Shown here piece after piece: positions 8,035 to 17,641 of a DNA stretch of 64,000 nt. Both the position numbers and the translations under genes were made by a program. The notes beneath the pieces are model-generated. The model was given only the letters and a program-made list of their open reading frames with translations. It ran no database searches and had not been told where the DNA came from. Source of the stretch: Salipiger bermudensis (GTDB lineage Bacteria > Pseudomonadota > Alphaproteobacteria > Rhodobacterales > Rhodobacteraceae); the NCBI RefSeq assembly GCF_020171625.1, contig NZ_JAIUZY010000009.1:62001-126000 (forward strand), in the 5' to 3' direction. Within the stretch, counting starts at the first letter, position 1, and each line of letters starts with the position of its first letter.

Positions 8035-8873
8035 GTGCCTGCTCCTCCGCTGCGGTCCAACACCGGCAGCTCGTCTCGAGTTTCCTGCATGCGTGGCTGT
8101 GCCGACAGCAGGCCCTTCGTGTAGGGATGGCTGGCCTTGTGCAGATCGGCGGCCGCGCAGGCTTCGACCACCTCGCCGCCGTTCATCACCATGATCCGGT
8201 CGCAGTAGCGCGCCACTAGGTTCAGGTCGTGGCTGATCAGGATCAGCCCCATGCCGTTGCCGGTGACAAGCTCTTCGATCAGGTCCAGCACCTGCGCCTG
8301 CACCGAGACATCCAGGGCCGAGGTCGGCTCATCCGCGATCAGCAGCTGCGGGCGTGGGATCAGCATCATGGCGATCATCACCCGCTGTCCCATGCCGCCC
8401 GAAACCTCGTGCGGATACATCTTCGCCACCCGCTCGGGCTCGTTGATGCGGACCGAGTTCAGCATCTCGATCACCCGGGCGTTCAGGTCTCGGCGGGGCA
8501 GGTTTTCATGCACCTGCAGCGCCTCGGCGATCTGGTGGCCAATGGTCATCACGGGGTTCAGAGAGAACTTCGGGTCCTGCATGATCATCGAAATCCGCGC
8601 GCCGCGGATCTGGCGCATCTGGCGGCTGGTCTGCGCCATCAGGTCCAGACCGTCGAAGCGCAGGGTCTTCGCGGTCTGCTTGCCGGGTGCCCGGATCAGC
8701 CGAAGGATCGACCGGCCCGTCATCGACTTGCCCGAGCCGCTTTCGCCGACGATGCCCAGGCGCTCTTCGCGGCCCAGGCTCAGGTTCAGGCCCTTCACGA
8801 CGTCCACAGGCCCCTTGGGGGTGGCAAAGCTGACCCGCAGGTCCTCGATTTCCAGAAGCGGTGCGTCGGTCAT
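8031..8873 (-). CDS. peptide/nickel-type ABC transporter ATP-binding protein (DppD-like)
   Basis: A 280-aa ATPase with Walker A GESGSGKSM, a divergent signature VSGGMGQRVMIAM and Walker B LLIADEPTSALD. The C-terminal region (HPYTKGLLSAQP) is typical of DppD/OppD. It forms the asymmetric ATPase pair with the DppF-like protein. The ATG overlaps the stop of the permease gene upstream. The altered signature is normal for one member of such pairs. Confidence 0.92.
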   Translation of the reverse strand: MTDAPLLEIEDLRVSFATPKGPVDVVKGLNLSLGREERLGIVGESGSGKSMTGRSILRLIRAPGKQTAKTLRFDGLDLMAQTSRQMRQIRGARISMIMQDPKFSLNPVMTIGHQIAEALQVHENLPRRDLNARVIEMLNSVRINEPERVAKMYPHEVSGGMGQRVMIAMMLIPRPQLLIADEPTSALDVSVQAQVLDLIEELVTGNGMGLILISHDLNLVARYCDRIMVMNGGEVVEACAAADLHKASHPYTKGLLSAQPRMQETRDELPVLDRSGGAGT

Positions 8874-9772
8874 TTCTCGCCCCCCTGTTTCGGGTCCAGA
8901 ACGTCACGCAGCCCGTCGCCCAGGAAGCAGAAGCCGAGCGAAACCAGAATGATGGCGAAGCCCGGCATGGTGGCGACCCACCACTGATCCAGGATGAAGG
9001 TCCGCCCGCGCGAGATCATGGCACCCCATTCCGGCAGCGGCGGCTGAGCGCCAAGCCCCAGGAAGCCCAGGCCGGCGGCGGTCAGGATGATGCCGGCCAT
9101 GTCCAGCGTCACCCGCACGATCATCGAGGAGGTGCAAAGCGGCAGCACGTGCCGGAAGATGATCCGTCCATGCGAGCCGCCGACCAGCCGCACCGCCTGG
9201 ATGTACTCGGCATTGCGAAAGGTCAGGGTTTCGGCCCGTGCGATGCGGGCATAGGCGGGCCAGGCGGTGATGGCGATGGCGATGATCGCGTTCTCGATGC
9301 CCGGCCCGAGGGCGGCGACGAAGGCCAGCGCCAGGATCAGCTTGGGCAGCGACAGGAAGACGTCCGTGAGGCCCATCAGAATACGGTCGACCCAGCCGCC
9401 GAAATAGCCGGCGACCGCGCCGATGATCAGTCCGAGGGGCGCGGAGATCACGGCCACGAGCGCCACGATCATCAGCGTGATGCGCGAGCCGTAGACGACG
9501 CGGCTGAAGATGTCGCGGCCCAGCTCATCTGTGCCCATCCAATGCTCGGCCGAGGGCGGCAGCAGGCGGCGTTGCAGGTTCTGCCCAACGGGGCTTTCCG
9601 GCGCGATCCAGGGCGCAAACAGCGCCGTGGCCAGCAGCAGAAGAATGATCAGCAAGCCCGCCACCGCCAGCGGATTGCGCATCAGCGCGCTGAACATGCG
9701 CCAGGCGCGGCCCAAGTTGGCCTGGGTCAGCGTGGCGGGACTGTCGTCCAGAAGCCAGTCACGGGTGCTCAT
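8870..9772 (-). CDS. peptide ABC transporter permease (DppC-like)
   Basis: A 300-aa inner-membrane permease. The start is placed at 9772 (MSTRDWLLDD), where the ATG overlaps the stop of the upstream permease in TGATG; a longer upstream frame is antisense noise. It has an N-terminal membrane helix, the OppC-type sequence HWMGTDELGRDIFSR, five further helices and the EAA loop (EYIQAVRLVGGSHGRII) that contacts the ATPase. Confidence 0.92.
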   Translation of the reverse strand: MSTRDWLLDDSPATLTQANLGRAWRMFSALMRNPLAVAGLLIILLLLATALFAPWIAPESPVGQNLQRRLLPPSAEHWMGTDELGRDIFSRVVYGSRITLMIVALVAVISAPLGLIIGAVAGYFGGWVDRILMGLTDVFLSLPKLILALAFVAALGPGIENAIIAIAITAWPAYARIARAETLTFRNAEYIQAVRLVGGSHGRIIFRHVLPLCTSSMIVRVTLDMAGIILTAAGLGFLGLGAQPPLPEWGAMISRGRTFILDQWWVATMPGFAIILVSLGFCFLGDGLRDVLDPKQGGEK

Positions 9773-10836
9773 CAGCGGCTCCTCGGGTCGAGGACGCGGT
9801 AGAGCACGTCCGACACTTTGTTGATCAGGATGAAGACCGAACCGATGACCAGCGTGGACCCCAGCACGGCGTTCATGTCGGCGTTCAGCAGCGCGGTGGT
9901 CAGGTAGTTGCCGATGCCGGGCCAGCTGAAGACGGTCTCGATCATCACCGAGCCTTCCAGCAGCGCGGCGTAGCTGAGGCCGATGACGGTGATCAGCGGC
10001 ACGCGGATCGGCTTGAAGCCATGCACCCAGATCACCCGCCACTCGGGCACGCCCTTGACGCGGGCGGTGGTGATGAACTCCTGCCCCAGCTGGTCCAGCA
10101 TGAAGCTGCGGGTCATCCGGGCGATGAAGGCCAGCGAGAAGAAGCCAAGGATCGATGCCGGCAGGAGGAGGTGCGAGAGCGCGTTCCGGAAGACATCCCA
10201 GTCACCCGCCAGCGCGGCGTCGATTAGCATGACATTGGTGCGCGCGGGCACGAGCCCTTCGTAGAAGATGTCCAGCCGCCCCGGTCCGGCGACCCAGCCG
10301 AGGCCAGCATAGAACACTGCCAAGCCGACGAGGCCCAGCCAGAAGGCGGGCACTGAATAGCCCAGCAGGGCAAAGACCCGCATCAGCTGGTCGACCCACT
10401 CGCCGCGCCGCGTGGCGGCCCAGACCCCGGCGGGCACACCAAGGACGACCCCGATGAAGATCCCCAGCGTGGCCATCTCCAGCGTCGCAGGGAAGACCCG
10501 CAGCAGATCGTCGGCCACGGGGCGGTTGGTCGAGATCGAGCGGCCAAGGTCGCCCTGCATCACCGACCAGACGTAGTCGAAGAACTGCACCAGCAGCGGC
10601 CGGTCCAGCCCCATGGCGATCCGCGCCGCATCGTATTGCTCTTGCGTCGCGCGGTCCCCGACCACCGAAAGCACGGGGTCGATGGGCACCACGCGCCCGA
10701 TGAAGAAGGTGATTGCCAGCAAGCCCAGGAACGTCAGCGCGGTGACGACGACAAAGCCGCCGATCCCCCGCGCACCGCGTCCCGCCCTGACGGCCATTGA
10801 TGCGTCTGTCGCCAAGGTCTCCGCCTCCTTTGGCAT
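9772..10836 (-). CDS. peptide ABC transporter permease (DppB-like)
   Basis: A 354-aa first gene of the minus-strand operon. It has an N-terminal extension of about 25 residues before helix 1, six membrane segments, a periplasmic loop typical of DppB after helix 1 (GLDRPLLVQFFDYVW) and the EAA loop (EFITTARVKGVPEWRVIW). It is transcribed away from the XRE regulator, across a 97-bp region with an AT-rich dyad. The start could also be a little downstream, since the first 25 residues are poorly conserved in the family. Confidence 0.9.
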   Translation of the reverse strand: MPKEAETLATDASMAVRAGRGARGIGGFVVVTALTFLGLLAITFFIGRVVPIDPVLSVVGDRATQEQYDAARIAMGLDRPLLVQFFDYVWSVMQGDLGRSISTNRPVADDLLRVFPATLEMATLGIFIGVVLGVPAGVWAATRRGEWVDQLMRVFALLGYSVPAFWLGLVGLAVFYAGLGWVAGPGRLDIFYEGLVPARTNVMLIDAALAGDWDVFRNALSHLLLPASILGFFSLAFIARMTRSFMLDQLGQEFITTARVKGVPEWRVIWVHGFKPIRVPLITVIGLSYAALLEGSVMIETVFSWPGIGNYLTTALLNADMNAVLGSTLVIGSVFILINKVSDVLYRVLDPRSR

Positions 10837-10864
10837 CGGTCGAGTGAACTCTCGTGACCAGTGT

Positions 10865-10901
10865 TACAAAGATTTTTTGCTATAGTAAAAAAAATTTTGT
10901 A
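10865..10901. promoter_or_regulatory. AT-rich inverted repeat, probable operator of the XRE-cupin regulator
   Basis: The outer arms TACAAA (10865-10870) and TTTGTA (10896-10901) and the inner arms TTTTTT/AAAAAA are symmetric about 10883, with 12 of the first 14 pairs matching. It lies in the divergent promoter between dppB and the regulator, the expected place for a repressor that controls both transcripts. The bases GCTATAGT in the centre could be part of a -10 element. Confidence 0.55.
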
Positions 10902-10933
10902 GCGTGACGGAAAGGATCTCGGAGGACCCCACC

Positions 10934-11545
10934 ATGGCACGGGAGAAGCAGAAGGCCGAGCCGCAGCTCGGACCGCTTATTCGCAAGCGCCGAAAGCAGC
11001 TTGGACTGACTCTGCAGGCATTGTGCGATAGCGCGGGTGTCTCGGTCGGCTACCTCAGCCAGGTGGAACGCGACAACGCGACGCCCTCGCTGGGGACGCT
11101 GGCGCAGATCGCCGCCGCGCTTGACGTGACGCTGGAATATTTCATCGCCACCCCCGGTCCCTCCGACAGCCTGACCCGCGCCGAGACCCGGCCCCGGTTC
11201 TCTCTGAACGGCTCGTCCATCGGCTACGAGAACCTGGCCACCGAGTTCCCCGGCGCCGAGCTGTCCAGCTACATCCTTCATGTGCCTGCGGGCTATGTCT
11301 CGGAAGTGGTCAGCCACGAGGGAGAGGAGATCATCTACATCCTGGACGGCGAGATCGAGCAGACCCTCGACGGCCAGGTCATCCGGATGAAGGCCGGTGA
11401 CAGCCTGCATTACAGCGGGCTGCGCCCCCATTCCTGGACCAATCCCACCGACAAGCCCGTTCGGATCCTCTGGACGGGAACCCTGGCCGTGCTGAACCGC
11501 AAGGGCGGGATGAAACTACCGGAGATGGTGCAGCTGGAGAGCTGA
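10934..11545 (+). CDS. XRE-family regulator with C-terminal cupin domain
   Basis: A 203-aa protein. The start at 10934 is chosen because GGAGG (10921-10925) lies at the right distance; an in-frame GTG at 10904 has no such site. Residues about 13-70 form a helix-turn-helix (GLTLQALCDSAGVSVGYLSQ), and residues about 110-185 a cupin that would bind an effector. Regulators of this PuuR-like build commonly control amine or peptide use. It is divergent from the permease operon and directly upstream of the binding protein, so it very likely controls both. Confidence 0.9.
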   Translation: MAREKQKAEPQLGPLIRKRRKQLGLTLQALCDSAGVSVGYLSQVERDNATPSLGTLAQIAAALDVTLEYFIATPGPSDSLTRAETRPRFSLNGSSIGYENLATEFPGAELSSYILHVPAGYVSEVVSHEGEEIIYILDGEIEQTLDGQVIRMKAGDSLHYSGLRPHSWTNPTDKPVRILWTGTLAVLNRKGGMKLPEMVQLES

Positions 11546-11588
11546 TCAACACCGTCCCACTCAACTCAACCCCAACAAGGAGAGCCAC

Positions 11589-13178
11589 ATGAGCATGCTG
11601 AAATCCGCGCTGTTTGCCTCGGCGCTTGCGCTGCCACTGGCGGGCACCGCGGCCCTGGCCGACACGCCTGATGACGTCCTGGTTATCGCCCAGAACATCG
11701 ACGACATCGTCGCAATCGACCCGGCGCAGGCCTATGAATTCACCTCGGGCGAGCTGGTCACCAACCTCTACGACCGCCTGGTGCAGTACGATGCGGAAGA
11801 TCCCACCATCCTGGCCCCCGGCATCGCGACCGAATGGGAGGCAGACGCCGACGCCAAGACCATCACCTTCACCCTGCGTGACGATGCGGTCTTCAACTCC
11901 GGCAACCCGGTGACCGCCGAGGACGTGCTGTTCTCGCTCAGCCGCGTCATCAAGCTGAACCTCACGCCCGCCTTTATCCTCGCCCAGCTTGGCTGGACCC
12001 CGGAGAACGTGGACGACATGGTCACCGCCGACGGCAACGTCGTGACGGTGAAATACGAGGGGGACTTCTCGCCTGCCTTCGTGCTGAACGTGCTGGCCGC
12101 GCGTCCTGCCTCCATCGTCGACAAGGCGCTGGTGATGGAGAACGAGGTCGACGGCGACATGGGCAATGCCTGGCTGAACGCCAACTCGGCAGGCTCCGGT
12201 CCCTTCGCGCTGACCGCCTACACGCCGGGTCAGATGGTGCGTATGGCCGCCAACGAGGACTACTTCAAGGGCGCCCCCGAGATGTCCCAGGTGATCATCC
12301 GCCACGTGGCCGAAGCCGCCACCCAGCAGCTGCTGCTGGAACAGGGCGACATCGACATGGCGCGCAATCTGACGCCGGACCAGATTGCCTCGCTGTCCTC
12401 GGACGAGATCAAGGTGGAGACCTTCCCCCAGGCCGCCGTCCACTTCCTGTCGTTCAACCAGAAAACCGAGAGCCTGACCGATCCCGCCGTCTGGGAGGCC
12501 GCGCGCTACCTGGTCGATTACTCCGGCATGACCGACACGATCATCAAGGGTCAGATGGAGGTCCACCAGGCCTTCTGGCCGAAGGGTTTCCCCGGCTCCT
12601 ACGACGAGACGCCCTTCACCTATGATCCCGAGAAGGCCAAGCAGATCCTGGCCGATGCCGGTATCGAAATCCCCATCGAAGTGACGCTGGACGTGATCAA
12701 CGCGGCCCCCTTCACCGACATGGCACAATCGCTGCAGGCCAGCTTCGCCGACGCGGGTATCGAGTTCGAGATCCTGCCCGGCACCGGCGCTCAGGTGATC
12801 ACCAAGTACCGCGAGCGGACCCACCAGGCGATGCTGCTGTACTGGGGACCCGACTTCATGGACCCGCATTCCAACGCCAAGGCCTTCGCCTACAACTCCG
12901 ACAACTCGGACGACAATTACCAGGCCACCACCACCTGGCGGAACGCCTGGGCCGTGCCGGACGAGATCAACGAAGAGACCATGGCCGCCCTGTCGGAAAG
13001 CGATCCTGAAGCCCGACTGGAGATGTACCGTGACCTGCAGGCCAAGGTGCAGGAGAGCTCTCCGATCGTGATCATGTTCCAGGCCTCCTACGAGGTCGCC
13101 ATGGGCGCGGATGTCTCGGGTTACGTCAACGGCGCGACCTCGGACTACGTCTTCTACCGGCTGGTCGAGAAGGAGTAA
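11589..13178 (+). CDS. ABC transporter substrate-binding protein, family 5
   Basis: A 529-aa periplasmic protein with a signal peptide ending LAGTAALA (cleavage near residue 24). The mature part is a family 5 extracellular solute-binding domain, with YEFTSGELVTNLYDRLV near its start and the typical FLSFNQKTESLTDPAVWEA. GGAGAG lies shortly before the start. It delivers a peptide-like solute to DppBC. An ATG at 11595 is an alternative start that would still leave a signal sequence. Confidence 0.92.
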   Translation: MSMLKSALFASALALPLAGTAALADTPDDVLVIAQNIDDIVAIDPAQAYEFTSGELVTNLYDRLVQYDAEDPTILAPGIATEWEADADAKTITFTLRDDAVFNSGNPVTAEDVLFSLSRVIKLNLTPAFILAQLGWTPENVDDMVTADGNVVTVKYEGDFSPAFVLNVLAARPASIVDKALVMENEVDGDMGNAWLNANSAGSGPFALTAYTPGQMVRMAANEDYFKGAPEMSQVIIRHVAEAATQQLLLEQGDIDMARNLTPDQIASLSSDEIKVETFPQAAVHFLSFNQKTESLTDPAVWEAARYLVDYSGMTDTIIKGQMEVHQAFWPKGFPGSYDETPFTYDPEKAKQILADAGIEIPIEVTLDVINAAPFTDMAQSLQASFADAGIEFEILPGTGAQVITKYRERTHQAMLLYWGPDFMDPHSNAKAFAYNSDNSDDNYQATTTWRNAWAVPDEINEETMAALSESDPEARLEMYRDLQAKVQESSPIVIMFQASYEVAMGADVSGYVNGATSDYVFYRLVEKE

Positions 13179-13248
13179 TCCCGCGACCGCCCGCAAGACC
13201 ACAGGGTCGCCGGCTCTCCGGCGGCCCGTTTCGTTTCAGGAGTAGAGA

Positions 13249-14343
13249 ATGACCTATCTGATGCAGGCCGAAGAGCGCCTCTCGCGGCTGCGCGCCCGGA
13301 TGGCGGAAACCGATACCGACCTGGTGGTGCTGGGTCCCTCCAGTCACATGGCCTGGCTGACCGGGCTGAACCCGCATGGCGACGAGCGCCCCGTGATGTT
13401 GCTGGTCACCGCGGAGCATGCCGGCTTCCTGATGCCCGCGCTGAATGCCGCCATGGCGCAGGAGATCACCCAGCTTCCCCTGTTCACCTGGACCGATGAC
13501 GATGGTCCTCGTGCCGCGCTGGATGCGCTTCTGGACGCCAGCGACGCTCGCCGCTCCGGCCTGTCGGTGGTCCTGGACGAGACCATGCGCGCTGATTTCG
13601 CGCTGCTGCTGCTCGACAACCTCGACAGCCCGCGCCGCCGCTTCACCGAGGACACCGTCGGCCTGCTTCGCACCCTCAAGGACAAGGACGAAGCCGCCCG
13701 CATCAAGGCCGCGCACCTGCTGAACGATGCCGCGGTCGCGGCCGCCTTCGCCGCCCTGAAGCCCGGGATGACAGAGGCTCAGGTGGTCGAGCTGATCGAG
13801 GCTCATTACAAGGCCAATGGCGCCGCCACGGCCTTCTGCTCTGTCTGCTTCGGCGGCAACGGGGCCTTTCCACACCACCACCCCGGTGCCACAACCTTGG
13901 GCGAGAACATGGCCGTGCTGATCGACACCGGCTGTGTGCTGGATGGCTATCCCTCTGACATGACCCGCTGCTGTTGGTTCGGCCCCGATCCCGACGCCGA
14001 GTTCCTGAAGGTCCGTGACCTGGTCGAGGCCGCCGTGCAGGCCGCGCTGGCGGCCGCGAAACCCGGCGCTCTCGCCTGCGCGGTGGATGCCGCCGCGCGC
14101 GATGTCATCACCGAAGGCGGCTACGGCGACCGCTTCCTGCACCGCACTGGCCACGGCCTGGGCATCGACATCCACGAACCGCCCTATATCACCGGCACCT
14201 CCGAGACGCCCTTGGCCATCGGAAATGTCTTCTCGATCGAGCCGGGCATCTACCTGGAGGGCAAGTTCGGCCTGCGCCTGGAAGAGATCGTGATCCTGCG
14301 CGAGGACGGCCCCGAGATATTCTCGGAACTTCCCCGGCTCTGA
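13249..14343 (+). CDS. M24-family metallopeptidase (Xaa-Pro aminopeptidase/creatinase type)
   Basis: A 364-aa cytosolic enzyme. Residues about 1-135 form the creatinase N-domain. The pita-bread catalytic domain follows, with metal ligands in LIDTGCVLDGYPSDMTR (two Asp), TGHGLGIDIHEPP (His), FSIEPGIY (Glu) and RLEEIVI (Glu). All are present, so it should be an active dinuclear metal peptidase. The start has a good ribosome site (CAGGAG). It follows the binding protein by 70 bp and probably cleaves the imported compound, most likely a proline-containing peptide. Creatinase-like hydrolysis of another amide is possible. Confidence 0.9.
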   Translation: MTYLMQAEERLSRLRARMAETDTDLVVLGPSSHMAWLTGLNPHGDERPVMLLVTAEHAGFLMPALNAAMAQEITQLPLFTWTDDDGPRAALDALLDASDARRSGLSVVLDETMRADFALLLLDNLDSPRRRFTEDTVGLLRTLKDKDEAARIKAAHLLNDAAVAAAFAALKPGMTEAQVVELIEAHYKANGAATAFCSVCFGGNGAFPHHHPGATTLGENMAVLIDTGCVLDGYPSDMTRCCWFGPDPDAEFLKVRDLVEAAVQAALAAAKPGALACAVDAAARDVITEGGYGDRFLHRTGHGLGIDIHEPPYITGTSETPLAIGNVFSIEPGIYLEGKFGLRLEEIVILREDGPEIFSELPRL

Positions 14344-14788
14344 GACCTCCGGCCCCGGCTATCGAACCTGTCGCATTTGCCGAACGAGCGCGCCCCACCC
14401 AAGACCCGTCCTTGTCTTGTCACACAGGAACGCGGGGGGCGTGGCACCCCGTCGCTTGTCGCAACATCAAGTGCCGCAAGAACGTGACCGTTTGTCTGCG
14501 ATGGCCGCGGAAAGGGGAACCGCGGTCGTCAGCCGCTCCCGACCACCTAGTCCAGCCCGGCCACGCGGATCACGTCGCGTCTTTACCTTTCTGAGCGTCA
14601 AAGCCGTTACCGCAGGGACGCCAGGGAAGGCAGTGACGACTCCCATGGTTCCGGCCTGCCGCATATCGGCAAACCGAGGCCATGGGGTCATCCGGGCCAA
14701 ACCGCTGCCACGACCCAATCGCTCGAGATCTCCCCTGGCATCAAGCCTGTCATGGGTGACGATTGGCTGTGGCAAGCAGACACGGTCT
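14344..14788. other. gene-free stretch between the peptide and sugar modules
   Basis: About 445 bases without a recognisable gene, RNA or terminator of good quality. Several short open frames exist on both strands, but none resembles a known protein. The stretch lies between two convergent operons and may contain a degraded gene or an old junction. Confidence 0.4.
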
Positions 14789-15838
14789 TCAGGCCAATTC
14801 GGGCTCGCGGTGACAGGCACGCCCCTCGGCGTCGAACAGATGAAGATCCGAACCGGAGAAGGCCAGATGAACGATGTCGCCCGGCTGGGGCGCGTCGTCG
14901 CCGGAATTCTCCACGAGGAAAACCGGCGCGCCTTCGAGCTCCACGTGCAGGAGCGCCCCGCCGCCGGTGTATTCGCTGATGGAGACCCGGCCGCACAGGA
15001 TGCCCTCGGCCTCGTCCACAATGCGAAGATGCTCGGGGCGCAGGCCGGCCTGCGTGGCGCCGCCGGTAGAAAAGCCCGCGCGCTGCAAGGGGGACCGGAT
15101 CGCCTCGACCGGGCAGACGTTCATCTTGGGACTACCGATGAACTGCGCCACGAAGACGTTGTCCGGCCTTGCGTAAAGCTCCTTGGGGCTGCCGACCTGC
15201 TCGATACGGCCGTCCCGCAGGACGACAATGCGGTCGGCCAGGGTCATCGCCTCGATCTGGTCGTGCGTGACGTAGATCGTGGTATTACCAAGCCGCCGGT
15301 GAAGCGCCGCGATCTCGGCGCGCATGTGTACGCGCAGCTCCGCATCGAGGTTGGAAAGCGGCTCGTCGAAGAGAAAGACCTGCGGATCTCCGACAATGGC
15401 CCGGCCGATGGCGACGCGCTGCCGCTGGCCGCCCGAAAGCTCGCGCGGGTAGCGGTCGAGCAGCTTGTCGAGCTGGAGCGTGCGGGCGGCCTCGTTCACG
15501 CGGCGCTCGATCTCGTCGGGGCTTTCCTTGCGCACCTTGAGGCCGAATCCCATGTTCTGGCGCACGGTCAGGTGCGGATAGAGCGCGTAGCTCTGGAACA
15601 CCATCGCAAGCCCGCGCTTGGCGGCCTGGACCTCATTGACCTTGCGGTCGCCGATCCAGAGCTCGCCGCCCGAGATGGTCTCGAGCCCCGAGATCATCCG
15701 CAGCAGCGTTGACTTGCCGCAGCCGGAGGGCCCGACGAAGACGACGAATTCGCCGTCGGCGACGTCAAGGTCGATGCCGCGGATCACCTCGATCTTGCCG
15801 AAGGACTTGGTGAGATTTCTAACGGTCAGTCGTGTCAT
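14789..15838 (-). CDS. sugar ABC transporter ATP-binding protein (UgpC/MalK type)
   Basis: A 349-aa ATPase with Walker A GPSGCGKST, signature LSGGQRQRVAIGRA, Walker B VFLFDEPLSNLD and a C-terminal regulatory beta-domain (about residues 240-349) as in MalK. This type energises family 1 carbohydrate importers. It follows the MalG-like permease by 15 bp in the operon of binding protein and two permeases. The carbohydrate is unknown; the lactonase and dehydratase-like genes upstream suggest a sugar or sugar acid. Confidence 0.93.
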   Translation of the reverse strand: MTRLTVRNLTKSFGKIEVIRGIDLDVADGEFVVFVGPSGCGKSTLLRMISGLETISGGELWIGDRKVNEVQAAKRGLAMVFQSYALYPHLTVRQNMGFGLKVRKESPDEIERRVNEAARTLQLDKLLDRYPRELSGGQRQRVAIGRAIVGDPQVFLFDEPLSNLDAELRVHMRAEIAALHRRLGNTTIYVTHDQIEAMTLADRIVVLRDGRIEQVGSPKELYARPDNVFVAQFIGSPKMNVCPVEAIRSPLQRAGFSTGGATQAGLRPEHLRIVDEAEGILCGRVSISEYTGGGALLHVELEGAPVFLVENSGDDAPQPGDIVHLAFSGSDLHLFDAEGRACHREPELA

Positions 15839-15853
15839 ATCGTACCTTTCGCG

Positions 15854-16702
15854 TCAGCCTTTCACGCCAGACATGGCGAAGCTTTCGATGATCTGCCGCT
15901 GTGCGATCAGGTAGACGATCAGGATCGGCACCACGGCAAGGCTCGTCGCCGCAAGCTGCAGATGCCAGAGCGGCGCGCCGTAGGGGTCGGTGAAGTTCGA
16001 CAAGGCCAGCGGCAGGGTGAAGTTCTCGAGGCTGGAGAGGAAGACCAGCGGTTCGAGGAAGAGGTTCCACGAGAAGAGGAAAGTGATGATCGCCACGGCG
16101 GCAAGGGCGGGCCGCGACATGGGCAGGGCGATCTTCCACCAGATCCCAACGCGGCTGAGCCCGTCCATCTTGCCCGCGTCCTCGAGCTCCTTGGGCAGGG
16201 CCACGAAGTACTGGCGCATGAGGAAGGTCGCCATGACGCCGTGCGGGCCGAAGACCGGAAGCAGGATCAGGGGCACATGCGTGTCCATGACGCCGAGCCA
16301 CTTCATTAGGAAGAAGTTCGGCACGATCGTCACCTCTTCGGGGACCATGAGCGCCGACATCAGGAACACCATCAGCAGCGCCGCCCCGGCAAAGCGCATC
16401 CGCGCCAGGGCATAGCCCGCCAGCGAGGACAGCAGCAGCGTCAGCACCGTGACCGCGCAGGCGATGTAGATGGAATTGAAGTACTGGCGCGCGAAGGGTT
16501 GGTAATCGAACACCTCGACGAAGTTCTGCCAGCGCCACGTCCGGGGGATGAGGGTCGGCTCGCCGAAGATCTCGGTCGGCCCCTTGAAACCGGACGAGAT
16601 CATCCAGAGGAACGGGAACAGGAAGGGGATCGCCACCACCACGAGCGAAAGCATCCAGCAGGTGCGTTTCACGGTGGCGAGTTGCGGTTGCGACAGGGCC
16701 AT
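15854..16702 (-). CDS. sugar ABC transporter permease (MalG/UgpE type)
   Basis: A 282-aa inner-membrane permease with six hydrophobic segments. The EAA loop ELEDAGKMDGLSRVGIWWKI precedes the fifth segment. The C-terminus (IIESFAMSGVKG) is the standard end of MalG-like proteins. It overlaps the stop of the other permease gene by one base and forms the channel with it. Confidence 0.93.
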   Translation of the reverse strand: MALSQPQLATVKRTCWMLSLVVVAIPFLFPFLWMISSGFKGPTEIFGEPTLIPRTWRWQNFVEVFDYQPFARQYFNSIYIACAVTVLTLLLSSLAGYALARMRFAGAALLMVFLMSALMVPEEVTIVPNFFLMKWLGVMDTHVPLILLPVFGPHGVMATFLMRQYFVALPKELEDAGKMDGLSRVGIWWKIALPMSRPALAAVAIITFLFSWNLFLEPLVFLSSLENFTLPLALSNFTDPYGAPLWHLQLAATSLAVVPILIVYLIAQRQIIESFAMSGVKG

Positions 16703-17631
16703 CAGGTCGATCCTTTCTGGCGCAGGATGAGCTGGACGACCGTCAGCGCCAGCACGATGACGAACATGATCATCGCCAGTGCCGAGGCATAGCCGATCTC
16801 GAAGAACTCGAAGGCCTGTTGGTAGATGTAGAAGGCCAGCACGAGGGTGCCGTTCTCGGGGCCGCCGCCGGTCATCAGGTAGATGTGGTCAAAGACCTTG
16901 AACGAGCCAATGGTGGTGATGACCATGATGATCAGGGTCGTCGGCGCCAGCAACGGCCAGATCACCATGCGGAAGATCTGCCATTCCGAGGCCCCTTCGA
17001 GGCGGGCGGCCTCCTCGTAATCACGGGGGATGGACTGAAGCGCTGCGATGTAGAGGATCATGTTGAGTCCCACCATCTTGAGCACGCGCGTCACGATCAC
17101 CGCGGCCATGGCCCAGTTCGGCTCGCGCAGCCAGTTCGGACCGTCGATGCCGACCGTGGCGAGCATCTGGTTCACCGCCCCGGCATCGCCCTGAAGCAGG
17201 AATTTCCAGACGATTGCCCAGGCCACCGCCGAGGTGACAACCGGGGCGAAGAAAATCGTGCGAAAGAAGACGACACCCCGGAAGGGACGGGCCAGCGCCA
17301 TCGCGAGCGCCAGCGCCAGGGCCATGTTCATCGGAACGAGGCCGGCGGCGAAGATCACCGAATTGCGGATGACCTGCCAGAAGTCGGGGTTCTGCGTGAG
17401 AGCGTCCTCGTAGTTGGCGAGCCCGACGAAGGTGGTGTCCTGGCTCAACAGGTTCCACTCGGACAGCGAGTAGAAGACCACCGCGATCAGCGGCCCGAGG
17501 AAGAAAATCAGGAAGCCGATGAGGGTCGGGCTGACGAAGAGCCAGCCCTCGATCGTCTCGCGGCGCTTCAGGGTCAGCCACGGCGCGCGCGGGGCGCGCA
17601 CCGTGGTCCCGGTTTCGTTCAGCGAAGCCAT
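16702..17631 (-). CDS. sugar ABC transporter permease (MalF/UgpA type)
   Basis: A 309-aa inner-membrane permease. The start is set at 17631 (MASLNETGTT), 10 bp after the stop of the binding-protein gene; the longer open frame runs back into that gene. It has six membrane segments and the EAA loop RDYEEAARLEGASEWQIFRM. The N-terminal residues before helix 1 are charged and cytoplasmic. Confidence 0.92.
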   Translation of the reverse strand: MASLNETGTTVRAPRAPWLTLKRRETIEGWLFVSPTLIGFLIFFLGPLIAVVFYSLSEWNLLSQDTTFVGLANYEDALTQNPDFWQVIRNSVIFAAGLVPMNMALALALAMALARPFRGVVFFRTIFFAPVVTSAVAWAIVWKFLLQGDAGAVNQMLATVGIDGPNWLREPNWAMAAVIVTRVLKMVGLNMILYIAALQSIPRDYEEAARLEGASEWQIFRMVIWPLLAPTTLIIMVITTIGSFKVFDHIYLMTGGGPENGTLVLAFYIYQQAFEFFEIGYASALAMIMFVIVLALTVVQLILRQKGST

Positions 17632-17641
17632 GCGCGGGGGC

